From contig NZ_SCVD01000022.1 in assembly GCF_004297125.1 (NCBI RefSeq), positions 62,001-126,000 on the forward strand: a DNA stretch of 64,000 nt. The letters run 5' to 3'. The DNA comes from Phenylobacterium sp. Its GTDB lineage: Bacteria > Pseudomonadota > Alphaproteobacteria > Caulobacterales > Caulobacteraceae. The position numbers were made by a program, and so were the translations under genes. The notes under the pieces are model-generated. The model was not told the origin of the DNA. It ran no database searches and saw only the letters and a program-made list of their open reading frames with translations. Shown here piece by piece: positions 28,750-37,065 of this stretch (positions are counted from its first letter, which is position 1; every line of letters begins with the position of its first letter).

Positions 28750-30259
28750 CGGGCCCCTCGCCCTCATCGAGACCGTGCGCCAGGTCCGGCGCCTGTCCGC
28801 GGTCAGCCCTGAGGCCGCGAAGCTCGGCCTCTACGTCGGCCAGAAGGCCACCGACGCCATGGCCCTGGTCCCCGAACTGACCACCGCCGAGGCCGAGCCG
28901 GACGCGGACGCCCTGGCCCTCACCGCCCTGGTGGACTGGTGCGTGCGCTTCTCGCCGGCGGTGGCGGCCGACCGGCCGGACGGCCTGTTCCTCGACATCT
29001 CCGGCGTCGCCCACCTGTGGGGCGGCGAGGCCGAGCTGATGGCCGACTTCCGGGATCGCCTGGCGGGCGCCGGCCTGCCCTTCCGCCTGGCCATCGCCGA
29101 CACGCCGGGCGCGGCCTGGGCGCTGGCCCACTTCGGCCGCGACGGGACCATCGCGCGTCCGAACGGCCAGGCCGAGCTGATCCAGTCGCTGCCGCCCGCA
29201 GCCCTGCGCCTCGATCCCGAGGCCGCCGCCCAGATCGAGCGCCTGGGCCTGCGCCGCCTGGGCCAGCTCATGGAGATCCCGCGCGCGCCGCTGGGCCGCC
29301 GGTTCGGGGCCCGCACCCTGGAACGGCTGGACCAGGCCCTGGGCCGCAGCCCCGAGGCGCTGGCCTTCCGCCGCCCGCCGACCCCCTGGGTCGCACGCCT
29401 GGCCTTCTTCGAACCGATCAGCGCGCCGGAGGACATGGAGCGGGTCACCCAGGACGTCGCAGCCAAGCTCTGCGCCCGCCTGGAGGCGGAGAGCCACGGC
29501 GGCCGGCGCTTCGAGATCGCCTTCCACCGGGTGGACGGCAAGGCCCTGACCCTGGCCGTGGGCCTGTCCCTGGCCGGCCGCGACGCGCGGCGCATCGCCC
29601 GCCTGTTCCAGCCCAAGCTGGAGACCGTGGACCCCGGCTTCGGCATCGAGTCGGTGACCCTCGCCGCCTATGCGGTCGAGCCCGTCGGTGGTCGCCAGAC
29701 CCGCATCGACGCCGGGTTGGACGCGGCGGTGGAGGATGGCCTGGCCCCGCTGGTCGATAGGCTGGCCAACCGCCTGGGTCCCTGCGCGGTCTGGCGCGCC
29801 GTCCCCGCCGAGAGCCACGTGCCCGAGCTGGCCGTCGAGCGGGAGCCCGCAATCCTCCATCGCGCCGCAGAGCGCGGGGGAGGGGGACCGCGGAACGCGG
29901 TGGAGGGGGCGTGGGGCGCGCCTGAAACCAAGGCCCGCCCCTGGGACCGCGAGGCGCCACGCCCTGTCCGCCTGTTCCGCCGGCCCGAGCCGCTGGAACA
30001 GGTGGTGGCGCTGCTGCCCGACGACCCGCCCGTCCAGTTCCGCTGGCGCGGCCGCCTGCACCGGGTGCAGCGCGCCGAAGGGCCCGAGCGGATCGGCGAG
30101 GAGTGGTGGAAGGCCGATATCGGCGACGTCTCCGTGGACCACGTCCGCGACTACTATCGGGTGGAAGACGCCGAGGGCGGCCGCTTCTGGCTGTTCCGCG
30201 CCGGCCTCTACAGCGGCGAGGCCGGGCCGAAGTGGTGGCTGCACGGGCTGTTCGCATGA
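28664..30259 (+). CDS. imuB: ImuB, catalytically inactive Y-family polymerase
   Basis: Encodes 531 residues. The N terminus [17 protein letters not shown] replaces the acidic metal ligand found in active Y-family polymerases, as expected for ImuB, which acts as a hub between the clamp, ImuA and DnaE2. [15 protein letters not shown] near residue 110 and [18 protein letters not shown] near 215 are family segments. Residues about 400-425 are encoded by a GC-rich palindromic element and look like an in-frame insertion. It overlaps imuA by 86 bases and dnaE2 by ATGA. Confidence 0.94.
   Translation: MSRILCAWSPTWAIANWRRRNPQSDAPPDGPLALIETVRQVRRLSAVSPEAAKLGLYVGQKATDAMALVPELTTAEAEPDADALALTALVDWCVRFSPAVAADRPDGLFLDISGVAHLWGGEAELMADFRDRLAGAGLPFRLAIADTPGAAWALAHFGRDGTIARPNGQAELIQSLPPAALRLDPEAAAQIERLGLRRLGQLMEIPRAPLGRRFGARTLERLDQALGRSPEALAFRRPPTPWVARLAFFEPISAPEDMERVTQDVAAKLCARLEAESHGGRRFEIAFHRVDGKALTLAVGLSLAGRDARRIARLFQPKLETVDPGFGIESVTLAAYAVEPVGGRQTRIDAGLDAAVEDGLAPLVDRLANRLGPCAVWRAVPAESHVPELAVEREPAILHRAAERGGGGPRNAVEGAWGAPETKARPWDREAPRPVRLFRRPEPLEQVVALLPDDPPVQFRWRGRLHRVQRAEGPERIGEEWWKADIGDVSVDHVRDYYRVEDAEGGRFWLFRAGLYSGEAGPKWWLHGLFA
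29871..29925. repeat. Palindromic repeat element inserted in imuB
   Basis: A G-rich block GGGGGAGGGGGA, a perfect hairpin CCGCG-GAA-CGCGG (29888-29900), and then TGGAGGGGGCGTGGGG lie inside the imuB frame. This architecture resembles dispersed intergenic palindromic elements of Caulobacterales genomes. The encoded residues are Gly, Arg and Pro rich and unlike the flanking protein. The length keeps the frame open. Exact borders and target duplication cannot be fixed from one copy. Confidence 0.65.
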
Positions 30260-33200
30260 CCCGCTACGCCGAGCTCCAGGCCACGAGCAACTTCTCCTTC
30301 CTGCGCGGCGCGTCGCATCCGTGGGAGCTGGTGGTGGGCGCCGACGCCCTGGGCCTGGAGGCCGTGGGGGTTTGCGACCGCAACAGCCTGGCCGGGGTGG
30401 TGCGCGCGTGGCGGCAGATGCAGGACCTGAAGGCAAAGGGCGCCAGGGTCCGCGCCCTGACCGGCTGCCGCCTGGACTTCGCGGACGGAACGCCCAGCCT
30501 GCTGGCGTATCCATCCGACCGGGAGGCCTATGGCCGCCTGACCCGGCTGCTGACCGTGGGCCAGCGCCGGTCGGAGAAGGGCGAGTGCGAATTGCACTGG
30601 GAGGACTTCCTCGCCCATGCCAAAGGCCAACTGGTCCTGGTGGTTCCGCCCGATCGCCTCGACCAGGTATTCGAGGGCGACCTGCGGCGGATCCGCGGCG
30701 AACTGCCCGACGTCTGGCTGGCCGCCGCCCGGCGCTATGGCGCACGCGACCTGCATCGCCTGACCCACCTGGGCGCACTGGCCGAAAGCTCGGCGATCCC
30801 GATCGTGGCGACGAACGACGTCCTCTACCATGGCCCCGAGCGGCGACCGCTGCAGGACGTGCTGACCTGCATCCGCGAGACCTGCACGATCCACGAAGCC
30901 GGGCTGCGCCTCCAGGCCAACGCCGAGCGGCATCTCAAGCCGGCGGGAGAGATGCGGCGTCTGTTCGCGAAGTTCCCGGGCGCCGTCGAACGTAGCGTCG
31001 AAATCGCCGAACGGGTCGGCTTCGACCTCGGCGATCTGCGCTACGAATATCCCGACGAGCCGGTGCCTCCCGGCAAGACCGCGATCCAGCACCTGCGCGA
31101 CCTGACCTGGGCGGGAGCCAACTGGCGCTATCCCCAGGGCATACCGGAGAAGGTGCGGAAGACCGTCGACGTCGAGCTCGACCTGATCGAGGAGCTCGAT
31201 TACCCGAACTACTTCCTGACGGTGCACGACATCGTGCGCCATGCGCGGGAGGATCTGAAGATCCTCTGCCAGGGCCGCGGCTCGGCGGCCAATTCCTGCG
31301 TCTGTTTCTGCCTGGGCGTAACCGCGGTCGACCCGACCAAGGAGGACCAGGACCTCCTCTTCTCGCGCTTCATCTCCCGCAACCGCGGGGAGCCGCCGGA
31401 CATCGACGTCGACTTCGAACACGAGCGGCGCGAGGAGGTGATGCAGTACGTCTACCAGCGCTATGGCCGCCATCGAGCCGCCATCGTCGCCACCGTCATC
31501 CACTATCGGCCCCGCATGGCCATCCGCCAAGTCGGCAAGGCCCTGGGCCTGACCGAGGACATCACCGCGGCGCTGGCGAACACCGTCTGGGGCAGCTACG
31601 GCGACGACGTCCCGGATGAGCACATCCGGCAGACCGGCCTCGACCCCGACGCCCCCGAGATCCGCCGCGCCACCGCCTTGGCCCAGCAGCTGCTGGGCTT
31701 CCCCCGCCACCTGTCACAGCACGTGGGCGGCTACGTCCTGACCAAGCGTCGACTGGACGAGACGGTCCCCATCGGCAACGCGGCCATGGAGGACCGCACC
31801 TTCATCGAATGGGACAAGGACGACATCGACGCCCTGAAGCTGATGAAGGTCGATGTCCTGGCCCTGGGCATGCTGACGGCGCTGAAGAAGAGCTTCGACC
31901 TTCTGCCGCCAAAGGCCGACGGCACGCGCATCACGGACGTCGCCCACATCCCCCAGGGGGACAAGGCGGTCTACGACATGCTGTGCCGCGCCGACTCCGT
32001 CGGGGTCTTCCAGGTGGAGAGCCGGGCGCAGATGTCGATGCTGCCCCGGCTGAAACCGCAGAAGTTCTACGACCTGGTCATCGAGGTGGCGATCGTTCGG
32101 CCCGGCCCGATCCAGGGCGACATGGTGCATCCGTACCTAAAGCGGCGCGACGGAATCGAGCCGGTGGACTATCCGTCTCCGCACCCCGACCACGGCCCCG
32201 CCAACGAGCTCAAGGACATCCTGGAGAAGACCAAGGGCGTCCCCCTTTTCCAGGAACAGGCCATGCGGGTGGCCATCGTGGCCGCGAAGTTCACCGATGA
32301 CGAAGCCGACAGGCTGCGGCGCTCCATGGCGACGTTCCGCAATGTCGGCACGATCGGCGAGCACGGGCTGAAGTTCGTGAAAGGCATGGTCGATCGCGGC
32401 TACGATCCCGAGTTCGCCGAGCGGTGCTTCAAGCAGATCGAGGGCTTCGGCTCATACGGTTTCCCGGAGAGCCATGCGATCAGCTTCGCGATCCTGGTCT
32501 ATGTGTCGGCCTGGGTGAAATGCCACCACCCCGACGCCTTCCTGGTCTCGCTGCTGAACAGCCAGCCGATGGGATTCTACCAGCCGGCGCAATTGGTCCG
32601 GGACGCCCAGGAGCATGGTGTGGAGGTGCGGCCGCCGGACGTGATGTCCAGCGACTGGGACTGCACCATCGAGGCGAAGGACGACCCGCGCGAGCGGCTG
32701 CGTCCGGTCCGCCTGGGCCTGCGGCAGATCAAGGGGTTCAAGAAGGACGACGCCGGGGCGCTGGTCGAGGCGCGGGCGGCCGGAGCCGAGAGCATCGAGG
32801 CCTTCGCCCGCCAGGCCCGGCTCTCAAGGCGCGCCCTGGAGTTGCTGGCCGAGGCCGACGCCTTCCGCAGCCTGGGCTTCCCGCGCCGCGAAGCCCTGTG
32901 GGCGGTGAAGGGCCTCTCCGGCGAATGGGGCGCGGAGAAGCATGCGCCCCTGCTCCTGCGCCAGAGCCTGAAGGAGGCCCAGGTCGAGCTGCCGTTCATG
33001 AGCCTGCCGCAGCACGTGGCCGAGGACTACCGCACCACCAGCCTCTCGCTGAAGGACCATCCCGTCCGCTTCTTCCGCGAGGAGCTGGCCCGCCAGAAGG
33101 TCGTGCCGTGCGTGGCCCTGAAGACCATCCGCGACCGCCGGCGCCTCTCGGTCGGCGGGTTGGTGCTGGTGCGCCAGCGGCCCGGCACCGCCAAGGGCGT

Positions 33201-33468
33201 GGTGTTCATGACCCTGGAGGACGAGACCGGCATCGCCAACATCGTGGTCTGGCGCGACGCCTTCGAGGCGCACCGCCGGCTGGTGATGACCTCGGCCTTC
33301 CTGATCGTCCACGGCCAGGTGCAGAGGGAGGGCGAGGTGGTCCACGTCGTCGCCGAGCGCTTCACCGACCTCTCGGGCCGTCTTTCGGAGCTGCGCGAGG
33401 ACCAGGGCGAGATCGCCGTCCATTCCAGGGTCACCGGCCGCCTGGTGCGCAGCCGCGACTTCCATTGA
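30256..33468 (+). CDS. dnaE2: Error-prone DNA polymerase DnaE2
   Basis: Encodes 1070 residues from ATG 30256, which overlaps the imuB stop. The start [20 protein letters not shown] opens the PHP domain (residues 1-210). The polymerase III alpha palm follows, with [18 protein letters not shown] near 345 and the catalytic [15 protein letters not shown] near 380. [14 protein letters not shown] near 665 and [10 protein letters not shown] near 735 are in the fingers and following region. The C-terminal 130 residues include an OB fold. It lengthens DNA past lesions with ImuA and ImuB, and is under the same LexA box. Confidence 0.97.
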   Translation: MTRYAELQATSNFSFLRGASHPWELVVGADALGLEAVGVCDRNSLAGVVRAWRQMQDLKAKGARVRALTGCRLDFADGTPSLLAYPSDREAYGRLTRLLTVGQRRSEKGECELHWEDFLAHAKGQLVLVVPPDRLDQVFEGDLRRIRGELPDVWLAAARRYGARDLHRLTHLGALAESSAIPIVATNDVLYHGPERRPLQDVLTCIRETCTIHEAGLRLQANAERHLKPAGEMRRLFAKFPGAVERSVEIAERVGFDLGDLRYEYPDEPVPPGKTAIQHLRDLTWAGANWRYPQGIPEKVRKTVDVELDLIEELDYPNYFLTVHDIVRHAREDLKILCQGRGSAANSCVCFCLGVTAVDPTKEDQDLLFSRFISRNRGEPPDIDVDFEHERREEVMQYVYQRYGRHRAAIVATVIHYRPRMAIRQVGKALGLTEDITAALANTVWGSYGDDVPDEHIRQTGLDPDAPEIRRATALAQQLLGFPRHLSQHVGGYVLTKRRLDETVPIGNAAMEDRTFIEWDKDDIDALKLMKVDVLALGMLTALKKSFDLLPPKADGTRITDVAHIPQGDKAVYDMLCRADSVGVFQVESRAQMSMLPRLKPQKFYDLVIEVAIVRPGPIQGDMVHPYLKRRDGIEPVDYPSPHPDHGPANELKDILEKTKGVPLFQEQAMRVAIVAAKFTDDEADRLRRSMATFRNVGTIGEHGLKFVKGMVDRGYDPEFAERCFKQIEGFGSYGFPESHAISFAILVYVSAWVKCHHPDAFLVSLLNSQPMGFYQPAQLVRDAQEHGVEVRPPDVMSSDWDCTIEAKDDPRERLRPVRLGLRQIKGFKKDDAGALVEARAAGAESIEAFARQARLSRRALELLAEADAFRSLGFPRREALWAVKGLSGEWGAEKHAPLLLRQSLKEAQVELPFMSLPQHVAEDYRTTSLSLKDHPVRFFREELARQKVVPCVALKTIRDRRRLSVGGLVLVRQRPGTAKGVVFMTLEDETGIANIVVWRDAFEAHRRLVMTSAFLIVHGQVQREGEVVHVVAERFTDLSGRLSELREDQGEIAVHSRVTGRLVRSRDFH

Positions 33469-33505
33469 GGCCGCGCCATTCAAGCCCGTCGGGATCGCCC
33501 TGCGT

Positions 33506-34081
33506 CTACGCCAGGCGGCGGGTGATGAACGGCGCCCGCAACGGCCGAACCGGCAGCCATGGCTTCCGGAAGGCCAATCCGCCGACCACCGGCCTGGCGG
33601 ACCGGCTCTTCGGGGCGGTCGCCCCTCGGCGGCCAAAAGCAGGATCACCGAGGCTGCGCCAGACCCTGCTCGGCGCGGGATCTGAACTGTCGCCCTGATC
33701 GACAAGCTGCTCGGCCTCGAGACATATGACGCGACGCAGCGCCTCGATGATCTCCAGTGAACGGACGGGCTTATCCAGGAACTCCGACCCCGCCACGCCT
33801 TGCTTGGGATGGCAGGACGACCTCGTCCCGGAGATGAACACCACCGGAAGAGCGGGGTAGTTGGCGCGCGCACGGCGGGCGACGTCAAACCCATTTGGGC
33901 CCGGTCCAAGATCGATGTCGCTGACCAGGGCCAGTGGCGGACGTCCCCGATCCAGCGCCTCGTATGCAGCGCCCGCACAATAGACGGACTCTACTTCGAA
34001 CCCGTTTTCTTCAAGTGTTTCACGGATATCGAGATTTATTGTGAAACTGTCGTCGACAAGTAGAATGCGAAGATGTTGCAT
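33506..34081 (-). CDS. Stand-alone receiver-domain response regulator with C-terminal tail
   Basis: Encodes 191 residues. Residues 1-120 are a receiver domain: LLVDD at 7-11, phosphoacceptor Asp in ALVSDIDLG, the switch Ser/Thr in VVFISGT, and Lys in FLDKPV. No output domain follows. A 70-residue Arg/Pro-rich tail ends the protein. The receiver is clearly paralogous to the protein at 36534-36908 (both contain ENGF-VESVYCA and SD-DLGPG). Both genes carry GGATACAA 43 bases before the ATG. It may be a phosphotransfer intermediate or a diffusible response protein. No cognate kinase is adjacent. Confidence 0.88.
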   Translation of the reverse strand: MQHLRILLVDDSFTINLDIRETLEENGFEVESVYCAGAAYEALDRGRPPLALVSDIDLGPGPNGFDVARRARANYPALPVVFISGTRSSCHPKQGVAGSEFLDKPVRSLEIIEALRRVICLEAEQLVDQGDSSDPAPSRVWRSLGDPAFGRRGATAPKSRSARPVVGGLAFRKPWLPVRPLRAPFITRRLA

Positions 34082-34123
34082 CTTTGACCTACCTCTGCAA
34101 CATCACAACGCGCCACCTCAAAG

Positions 34124-34131
34124 TTGTATCC
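34124..34131 (-). promoter_or_regulatory. GGATACAA promoter-like motif of receiver gene 1
   Basis: On the minus strand GGATACAA ends 43 bases before the ATG at 34081. The same octamer stands at exactly the same distance before the paralogous receiver gene at 36908. A TTGAG element follows in both. It resembles the -35 element of an ECF-type promoter, but the sigma factor is unknown. Confidence 0.6.
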
Positions 34132-34352
34132 AATTTAAATGCAATTAACATTCATGTCCGCAATGTGTTCCTGATTTTTACTCACTCTCAGAATCGAATA
34201 CTTCTTTAAGATCGCGAGCCGAATTGCACGATCCATGGGTGGTGGTCTCGGCCTTTGCGGCCCGGCTGCAGATCTCACCAGGTACGCCAATTTCGCCGAA
34301 CGCGTTGTCGGAGTAGGCTGTCCTCGCGCGTCCTAGGGGTGGGAGGTGACAG

Positions 34353-35474
34353 ATGGCGCAAGCGATCCAACTGCTCGTCGGCACCCGCAAGGGCGCCTGG
34401 ATCTACCGCAGCGACCAGCACCGGCAGGCCTGGTCGGTCGAAGGCCCGATGTTCCTGGGCCAGATCGTCAACCACTTCGTTCGCGACCCGCGCGACGGGC
34501 GGACCATGCTGATGGCGGCCTCCACCGGCCACCTGGGCCCCACGATCCTGCGCTCGGTCGACGGCGGCGCGACCTGGGCCGAGGCCAAGCGGCCGCCCGC
34601 GTTCCCGAAGGGCGACCCCCATGGCCGCTCGGTGGACCATTCCTTCTGGCTGGAGCCTGGCCACGCCGACGAGCCCGGCGTCTGGTGGGCTGGCTCATCG
34701 CCGCCGGGACTGTTCCGCAGCGCCGACGGGGGCGAGACCTGGGACGGGGTCGAGGGCCTCAACCAGCATCCCCAGGTGATGGCGTGGTTTCCGCCCGAGG
34801 GGGGCACGCCGGACGGGGCGATCCTGAACCAGATCCTGATCGACCCGCGCGACGCCCGGCACATGTATCTGGCCACCTGCTCGGCCGGCGTGCTGGAGAC
34901 GAGGGACCAGGGCGCGACCTGGCGGCCGCTGAACCAGAACGTCCGCTGCGACTTCCTGCCCGACCCCTATCCGGAGTTCGGCCAGGACAGCCACTACGTC
35001 GCGCTTGCGCCGAGCGACCCCGACCGGCTCTGGCAGCAGAACCACTGCGGGATCTACCGCCTCGACCGCCCCGGCGAGCGCTGGGAGCGGATCGGTGAGG
35101 CCATGCCCAAGGACGTAGGCGACATCGGCTTCACCATCGTGCCGCACGCCCGCGACCGCGACACGGCCTGGGTCTGGCCCATGGACGGGACCGAGGTCTG
35201 GCCCCGCACCAGTCCGGGCGGCAGGCCCGCCGCCTACCGCACGCGCGACGCCGGCGCTTCGTGGGAGCGACAGGATCGCGGCTTCCCGGCCGAACAGGGC
35301 TGGTTCACGGTCAAGCGCCAGGCGTTCTGCGCCGACCGCGCCGATCCGCTGGGCCTCTACATCGGCACGACCGGCGGCGAGATCTGGATGAGCGGCGACG
35401 AGGGCGCGAGCTGGCGCCAGATCGCCGCCCACCTGCCCGAAATCTATTCGGTGGCGGCGGTCGAAGCCGCATGA
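34353..35474 (+). CDS. BNR/sialidase-type beta-propeller protein
   Basis: Encodes 373 residues with at least five Asp-box (BNR) repeats: SVDGGATW, SADGGETW, TRDQGATW, TRDAGASW and SGDEGASW. These form the blades of a beta-propeller of the sialidase/Vps10 type. No signal peptide is visible, so it is probably cytoplasmic, and glycosidase active-site residues are not evident. GGAGGTGAC precedes the ATG. The stop overlaps the MoaD-like gene as ATGA, so the two products are probably made together. Function is unknown. Confidence 0.88.
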   Translation: MAQAIQLLVGTRKGAWIYRSDQHRQAWSVEGPMFLGQIVNHFVRDPRDGRTMLMAASTGHLGPTILRSVDGGATWAEAKRPPAFPKGDPHGRSVDHSFWLEPGHADEPGVWWAGSSPPGLFRSADGGETWDGVEGLNQHPQVMAWFPPEGGTPDGAILNQILIDPRDARHMYLATCSAGVLETRDQGATWRPLNQNVRCDFLPDPYPEFGQDSHYVALAPSDPDRLWQQNHCGIYRLDRPGERWERIGEAMPKDVGDIGFTIVPHARDRDTAWVWPMDGTEVWPRTSPGGRPAAYRTRDAGASWERQDRGFPAEQGWFTVKRQAFCADRADPLGLYIGTTGGEIWMSGDEGASWRQIAAHLPEIYSVAAVEAA

Positions 35475-35734
35475 TCCGCGTCTCGATCCCCTCGCAGCTC
35501 ATCGCCTACACCGACGGCGCGACGCGGGTGGAGGCTGAGGGCGCGACCGTGGGCGGGGTGCTGGACGACCTGGATCGGCGCTATCCGGGACTGAAGTTCC
35601 GGGTGATCGACGAACAGGACCGCATCCGCCGGCACGTGCGGATCTTCCTGGGCCAGGACGAGGCCCGGCGAACGGACGCCGCCGTGCGCGACGGCGGCGA
35701 ACTGCTGATCTTCGGAGCCTTGTCGGGTGGCTAG
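35471..35734 (+). CDS. MoaD/ThiS-like ubiquitin-fold protein
   Basis: Encodes 87 residues from ATG 35471, which overlaps the stop of the BNR gene. The segment TVGGVLDDLDRRYPGL matches MoaD/ThiS beta-grasp proteins. The protein ends exactly in Gly-Gly, as needed for adenylation and thiocarboxylation or conjugation in sulfur carriers. No MoeB/ThiF, MoaE or JAMM protease gene is nearby. It could be a sulfur carrier or modifier dedicated to its BNR partner. Its TAG shares CTAG with the convergent GST gene. Confidence 0.85.
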   Translation: MIRVSIPSQLIAYTDGATRVEAEGATVGGVLDDLDRRYPGLKFRVIDEQDRIRRHVRIFLGQDEARRTDAAVRDGGELLIFGALSGG

Positions 35735-36468
35735 AGAGCCATGACGCCCTTCTTCGGGGTCGCCGTGCCGCAGGTGGCGGCGCTCAGCGGGGCGCCGGCG
35801 GCGATCAGCGCCTCGCGGCGGCCGGCAGGCGTGGTTCGGATCTGGGCCTCCTCGAACGGCAGCAGGCCGGCGAAGGCAGGATGGGCCAGCGCACGGGCGA
35901 CATAGGCCGCCGTCTTCGGCCAGCGAGCCGCGTCGATCGTGAACCGAGCCAAGGCGGCGTTGCGGAAGAAGGTGGCGATGGAGATGTCGGCCAGGCCGAT
36001 GTCGCCGAACAGGAAGCCGTCGGCCGGGACTTGGCCTTCCAAGTAGTCGAGCACCGCCGGCGCGTCCTCGGCCAAGGTGTTCTCGGCGCGGGCCATGTCG
36101 CCCTTCTCCCCCCAGACCGCCGGATGCACGACGAGGGGATAGAACAGGCCCCAGATGAAGACGTCCCCCATCCGGCTGTCGGCGAACTCCTCCAGCCAGC
36201 GCGCCCGCGCGCGGTCCTTCGGATCGGCGGGCAGCAGCGGATGGCCCGGATAGGCTTCGTCCAGATAGGCGCAGATCACCGAGGAGTCGCAGAGCGACAG
36301 ATCGCCGTCGACCAGCACAGGGATGCGCCGCAGCGGGCTCAGCCGCTCGAACTCGTCGTCGCCGAAGAAGGGGGTGATCGGATCGATCTCGTAGTCCAGC
36401 CCCTTCAGCGCCAGGCACGCGAGAACCTTGCGGACATAGGGCGATACGTAGCTGCCGATGATCTTCAC
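35731..36468 (-). CDS. Glutathione S-transferase family protein
   Basis: Encodes 245 residues. The thioredoxin-like N-terminal domain contains MKIIGSYVSPYVRKVLACLA and the glutathione-binding RRIPVLVDGDLSLCDSSVIC (cis-Pro and Ser). The C-terminal all-helical domain follows from about residue 90, with LFGDIGLADISIATFF. GCAGGAGG lies upstream of the ATG, a little far for an ideal site. It may detoxify or isomerise an unknown electrophile. A short extra tail (CGTATPKKGVMAL) is not typical. Confidence 0.92.
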   Translation of the reverse strand: MKIIGSYVSPYVRKVLACLALKGLDYEIDPITPFFGDDEFERLSPLRRIPVLVDGDLSLCDSSVICAYLDEAYPGHPLLPADPKDRARARWLEEFADSRMGDVFIWGLFYPLVVHPAVWGEKGDMARAENTLAEDAPAVLDYLEGQVPADGFLFGDIGLADISIATFFRNAALARFTIDAARWPKTAAYVARALAHPAFAGLLPFEEAQIRTTPAGRREALIAAGAPLSAATCGTATPKKGVMAL

Positions 36469-36533
36469 GCCTGCCTCCTGGAACGCCGGGCAGGGTTGCC
36501 GCGCCGAGCCGCGAGCGCAAGCGCCAGTAACAG

Positions 36534-36908
36534 CTAGGCGGCCTGCGGCCGGATCTGGCGATCCAGCGCCTGCACGACCTGCCGCGGATGGAACGGTTTG
36601 GCGATGAACTGGGACCCGGCGACGCCCTCCGATGCGCAGCTCAGCGCCCGCGTCGCGGACACGAAGACGACAGGCAGCTGCGGGTAGGCGCCGCGGGCCC
36701 GGCGAGCGACGGCAAGCCCGTCGGCGCCCGGTCCGAGATCGACGTCGCTCACGAGGGCGGACAAGGGGCGGCGGCGATCAATCACCTCGAACGCGGCGGC
36801 GGCGCAGTAAACGGACTCCACGGCGAAGCCATTCTCCTGCAGATATTCTCGCAATGTCAGGTTGAGGACGAAATCGTCTTCGACGAGAAGAACACGAAGC
36901 CCTTGCAT
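36534..36908 (-). CDS. Stand-alone receiver-domain response regulator
   Basis: Encodes 124 residues from ATG 36908 (MQGLRVLLVEDDF). Another in-frame start lies nine codons upstream. The chosen start aligns with the paralogue at 34081 and gives both genes GGATACAA at the same distance. The receiver residues are intact: VEDD, Asp in ALVSDVDLG, Ser/Thr in VVFVSAT, Lys in FIAKPF. Nothing follows the receiver. It is a recent-looking paralogue of the protein at 33506-34081, separated by three unrelated genes. Confidence 0.9.
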   Translation of the reverse strand: MQGLRVLLVEDDFVLNLTLREYLQENGFAVESVYCAAAAFEVIDRRRPLSALVSDVDLGPGADGLAVARRARGAYPQLPVVFVSATRALSCASEGVAGSQFIAKPFHPRQVVQALDRQIRPQAA

Positions 36909-36950
36909 GCCAGCTTGTCCCTTGGGACCAAACAACTCTCAAGGTTGTAA

Positions 36951-36958
36951 TTGTATCC
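36951..36958 (-). promoter_or_regulatory. GGATACAA promoter-like motif of receiver gene 2
   Basis: On the minus strand the octamer GGATACAA lies 43 bases before ATG 36908, matching the position of the same octamer before the paralogue at 34081. A CTTGAG segment follows 8 bases later. Confidence 0.6.
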
Positions 36959-37028
36959 CTGGCAACTGGGATTATTCTTGATTTGCCTCAAAGCCGCGGG
37001 ACTACTCAACCCTCGCAACGAACTAGGA

Positions 37029-37060
37029 AGCCGCCGCCCCCGAAACCAAGGACGGCGGCT
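37029..37060 (-). terminator. Hairpin after serA
   Basis: AGCCGCCG (37029-37036) pairs with CGGCGGCT (37053-37060), six bases beyond the serA stop. The minus-strand sequence after the stem starts TTCCTAG, so the T-run is weak. It probably ends the serC-serA transcript. Confidence 0.5.
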
Positions 37061-37065
37061 CGGCC

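Noticed and set aside
34178..34390. Small open frame in the AT-rich gap
   Set aside because: It overlaps the start of the BNR gene and has no recognisable ribosome site or homology.
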